Source: Candidatus Woesearchaeota archaeon (lineage in GTDB: Archaea; Nanobdellota; Nanobdellia; Woesearchaeales; ARS49). From it: a DNA stretch of 6,584 nt. Positions 5,587 to 6,584 of the stretch are shown piece by piece. A model generated the notes under the pieces. That model was not told the DNA's origin. It made no database searches and was given only the letters and a program-made list of their open reading frames with translations. The first letter of the stretch is position 1. Each line of letters starts with the position of its first letter. The position numbers and the translations under genes were made by a program. Location: the NCBI GenBank assembly GCA_016203425.1, contig JACQMU010000094.1:1-6584 (forward strand), written 5' to 3'.

Positions 5587-6584
5587 CTAGAATACCCCAC
5601 ACGTATGAACACAACCACGCGTACACTTAGCCTGCACTTCATTTGCCAAACGTAGAGAGAACTTCTCAATACCTGCTTTCAAGAAAACCTTTTCATTAAA
5701 CAAACGGCACACAATCTGCACGATTTTATTCAATGGTGGACGCCAATCACTTTTAGGTGGTTTGCCTGACTTCACTATCCTAACAATTTTTACCTTATTG
5801 TGAACATCATAACTAAAATCTTTCAAAACAACACCGTGAGAAACAACATAATCATAAAATAGTTTAGCAGTGGGTTGATTACTTGCTGTTTTTTGCACAT
5901 ACGCAGGATTCAAAGGGTACTGCTCAGCATACTCCGAGCTGTAAAAAAATAAATCATTCTGAAACGGAGAACCCATCACAAATGGCTTTTCCATGTCAAT
6001 ATCATAAACTATCACTACATCATTTTTTTTCAAAGCACCAGCATGCAATGCAGACGTCACTTTCAGTGAATATTTTGTGTGAATTACCAGTGGCCAATAA
6101 TCACCACCGTCTATATATACTGTTGAATTTTCAGGAACAATATCCTGCAAATAAGCCCCGACATCTTTCCAAACGGTGTGCTGGTTGTACAAAACAATCT
6201 TTCCAACACCCCACCAACTTGCACTGATAACAATAAATAACAAAAAAAATGGTGGGAAGAACTTACTATATTTGCGTAACTGGTCCACAAACATAACAAC
6301 ACCATCACTTATTACCAATAGCATCCACGGCATTACCAGCATCAAATGCCGCGGAAACTTTCGTCCCTGAATAAAAACAATGACTAGCATAAAAACACAT
6401 AGGGATAAAACCAGCAATTCACGTTTAACTATCTTTCCACACAACAAACGATACAACCACCACAAAAAAGCTATAATAAAGAAAATAAAGATTACTGGAG
6501 AAAGACCTTCAAACAAAACTGATACATAATAGTACCAAGGAACATTAGCATCCGCAGACTGATTAATACTCCAAGACAATACGC
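5587..6584 (-). CDS. GT39/ArnT-like membrane glycosyltransferase paralogue (partial, N-terminus outside window)
   Basis: The frame is open from the right window edge to TAG at 5587-5589, with 331 codons visible. A TTG at 6579 could be taken as a start, but the sequence there (LSWSINQ) aligns to the middle of the neighbouring glycosyltransferase (LFWMINQ, residues 241-247), so the true start is beyond the window. Counting from that leucine, GRKFPRH (72-78) matches ARRFPRH. Membrane spans occupy about 28-44, 54-71, 79-96 and 107-124. The soluble domain shares DGGDYWPL (157-164), GSPFQNDLFFY (203-213) and FSYD (255-258) with its paralogue. The protein ends AKCTRGCVHTCGVF. The N-terminal acidic motif of GT39 enzymes would lie outside the window, so the enzyme assignment rests on the paralogy. 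The gene precedes its paralogue by 47 bases on the same strand, forming a tandem pair. Donor and acceptor cannot be named. Confidence 0.85.
   Translation of the reverse strand, partial: VLSWSINQSADANVPWYYYVSVLFEGLSPVIFIFFIIAFLWWLYRLLCGKIVKRELLVLSLCVFMLVIVFIQGRKFPRHLMLVMPWMLLVISDGVVMFVDQLRKYSKFFPPFFLLFIVISASWWGVGKIVLYNQHTVWKDVGAYLQDIVPENSTVYIDGGDYWPLVIHTKYSLKVTSALHAGALKKNDVVIVYDIDMEKPFVMGSPFQNDLFFYSSEYAEQYPLNPAYVQKTASNQPTAKLFYDYVVSHGVVLKDFSYDVHNKVKIVRIVKSGKPPKSDWRPPLNKIVQIVCRLFNEKVFLKAGIEKFSLRLANEVQAKCTRGCVHTCGVF

Noticed and set aside
5540..5626. 29-residue N-terminal extension of the glycosyltransferase from GTG 5626
   Set aside because: It overlaps the end of the upstream gene out of frame, and the TATA-like box at 5562-5570 would lie inside it. 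ATG 5539 begins just before the first membrane span.
6579..6584. TTG 6579 as the true start of the right-hand glycosyltransferase
   Set aside because: The sequence there aligns with the middle of its paralogue and the frame stays open to the edge, so the gene continues outside the window.

Overview
The window looks like part of an archaeal chromosome, probably from an AT-rich DPANN-type lineage such as Woesearchaeota or Pacearchaeota. Three things support this. A geranylgeranyl-reductase-family flavoprotein is present. Archaeal TATA boxes lie about 27 bases before two start codons that lack a Shine-Dalgarno site, implying leaderless mRNAs. The secreted beta-sandwich proteins resemble the 'putative S-layer' or CARDB/NEW3 type common in those genomes. 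The lineage is inferred from recalled families, not from a marker gene.

Layout, left to right. (1) Bases 1-1239, minus strand: the first 413 codons of a secreted, membrane-anchored beta-sandwich protein. It has an acidic linker after its first membrane span and further membrane spans; the C-terminus lies outside the window. (2) Bases 1325-2599, minus strand: a complete 424-residue cell-surface protein with signal peptide, about three Ig-like domains and one C-terminal membrane anchor. It lies just upstream of gene 1 and is probably co-transcribed with it. (3) Bases 2600-2780: a divergent promoter region with a TATA box for each direction and a perfect 10-bp inverted repeat midway. (4) Bases 2781-3863, plus strand: a 360-residue FAD-dependent geranylgeranyl reductase family protein. 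(5) Bases 3860-5539, minus strand: a complete 559-residue GT39/ArnT-like membrane glycosyltransferase, whose stop codon overlaps that of the reductase. (6) Bases 5587-6584, minus strand: the C-terminal 331 codons of a paralogous glycosyltransferase, cut by the window edge.

A reasonable but unproven reading is a cell-envelope locus. It would combine two exported surface proteins, two membrane glycosyltransferases that would use a polyprenyl-phosphate-linked sugar, and a reductase that saturates isoprenoid chains of membrane lipids or of the dolichol carrier.

The most unusual signal is that both glycosyltransferases end in the same cysteine-rich peptide, CTRGCV(N/H)TCG(M/V)F. The sequence just before it is diverged, and the codon differences within it are mostly synonymous. 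This suggests a selected C-terminal tag, metal site or modification site that I do not recognise. I saw no tRNA, rRNA, CRISPR array or insertion sequence.
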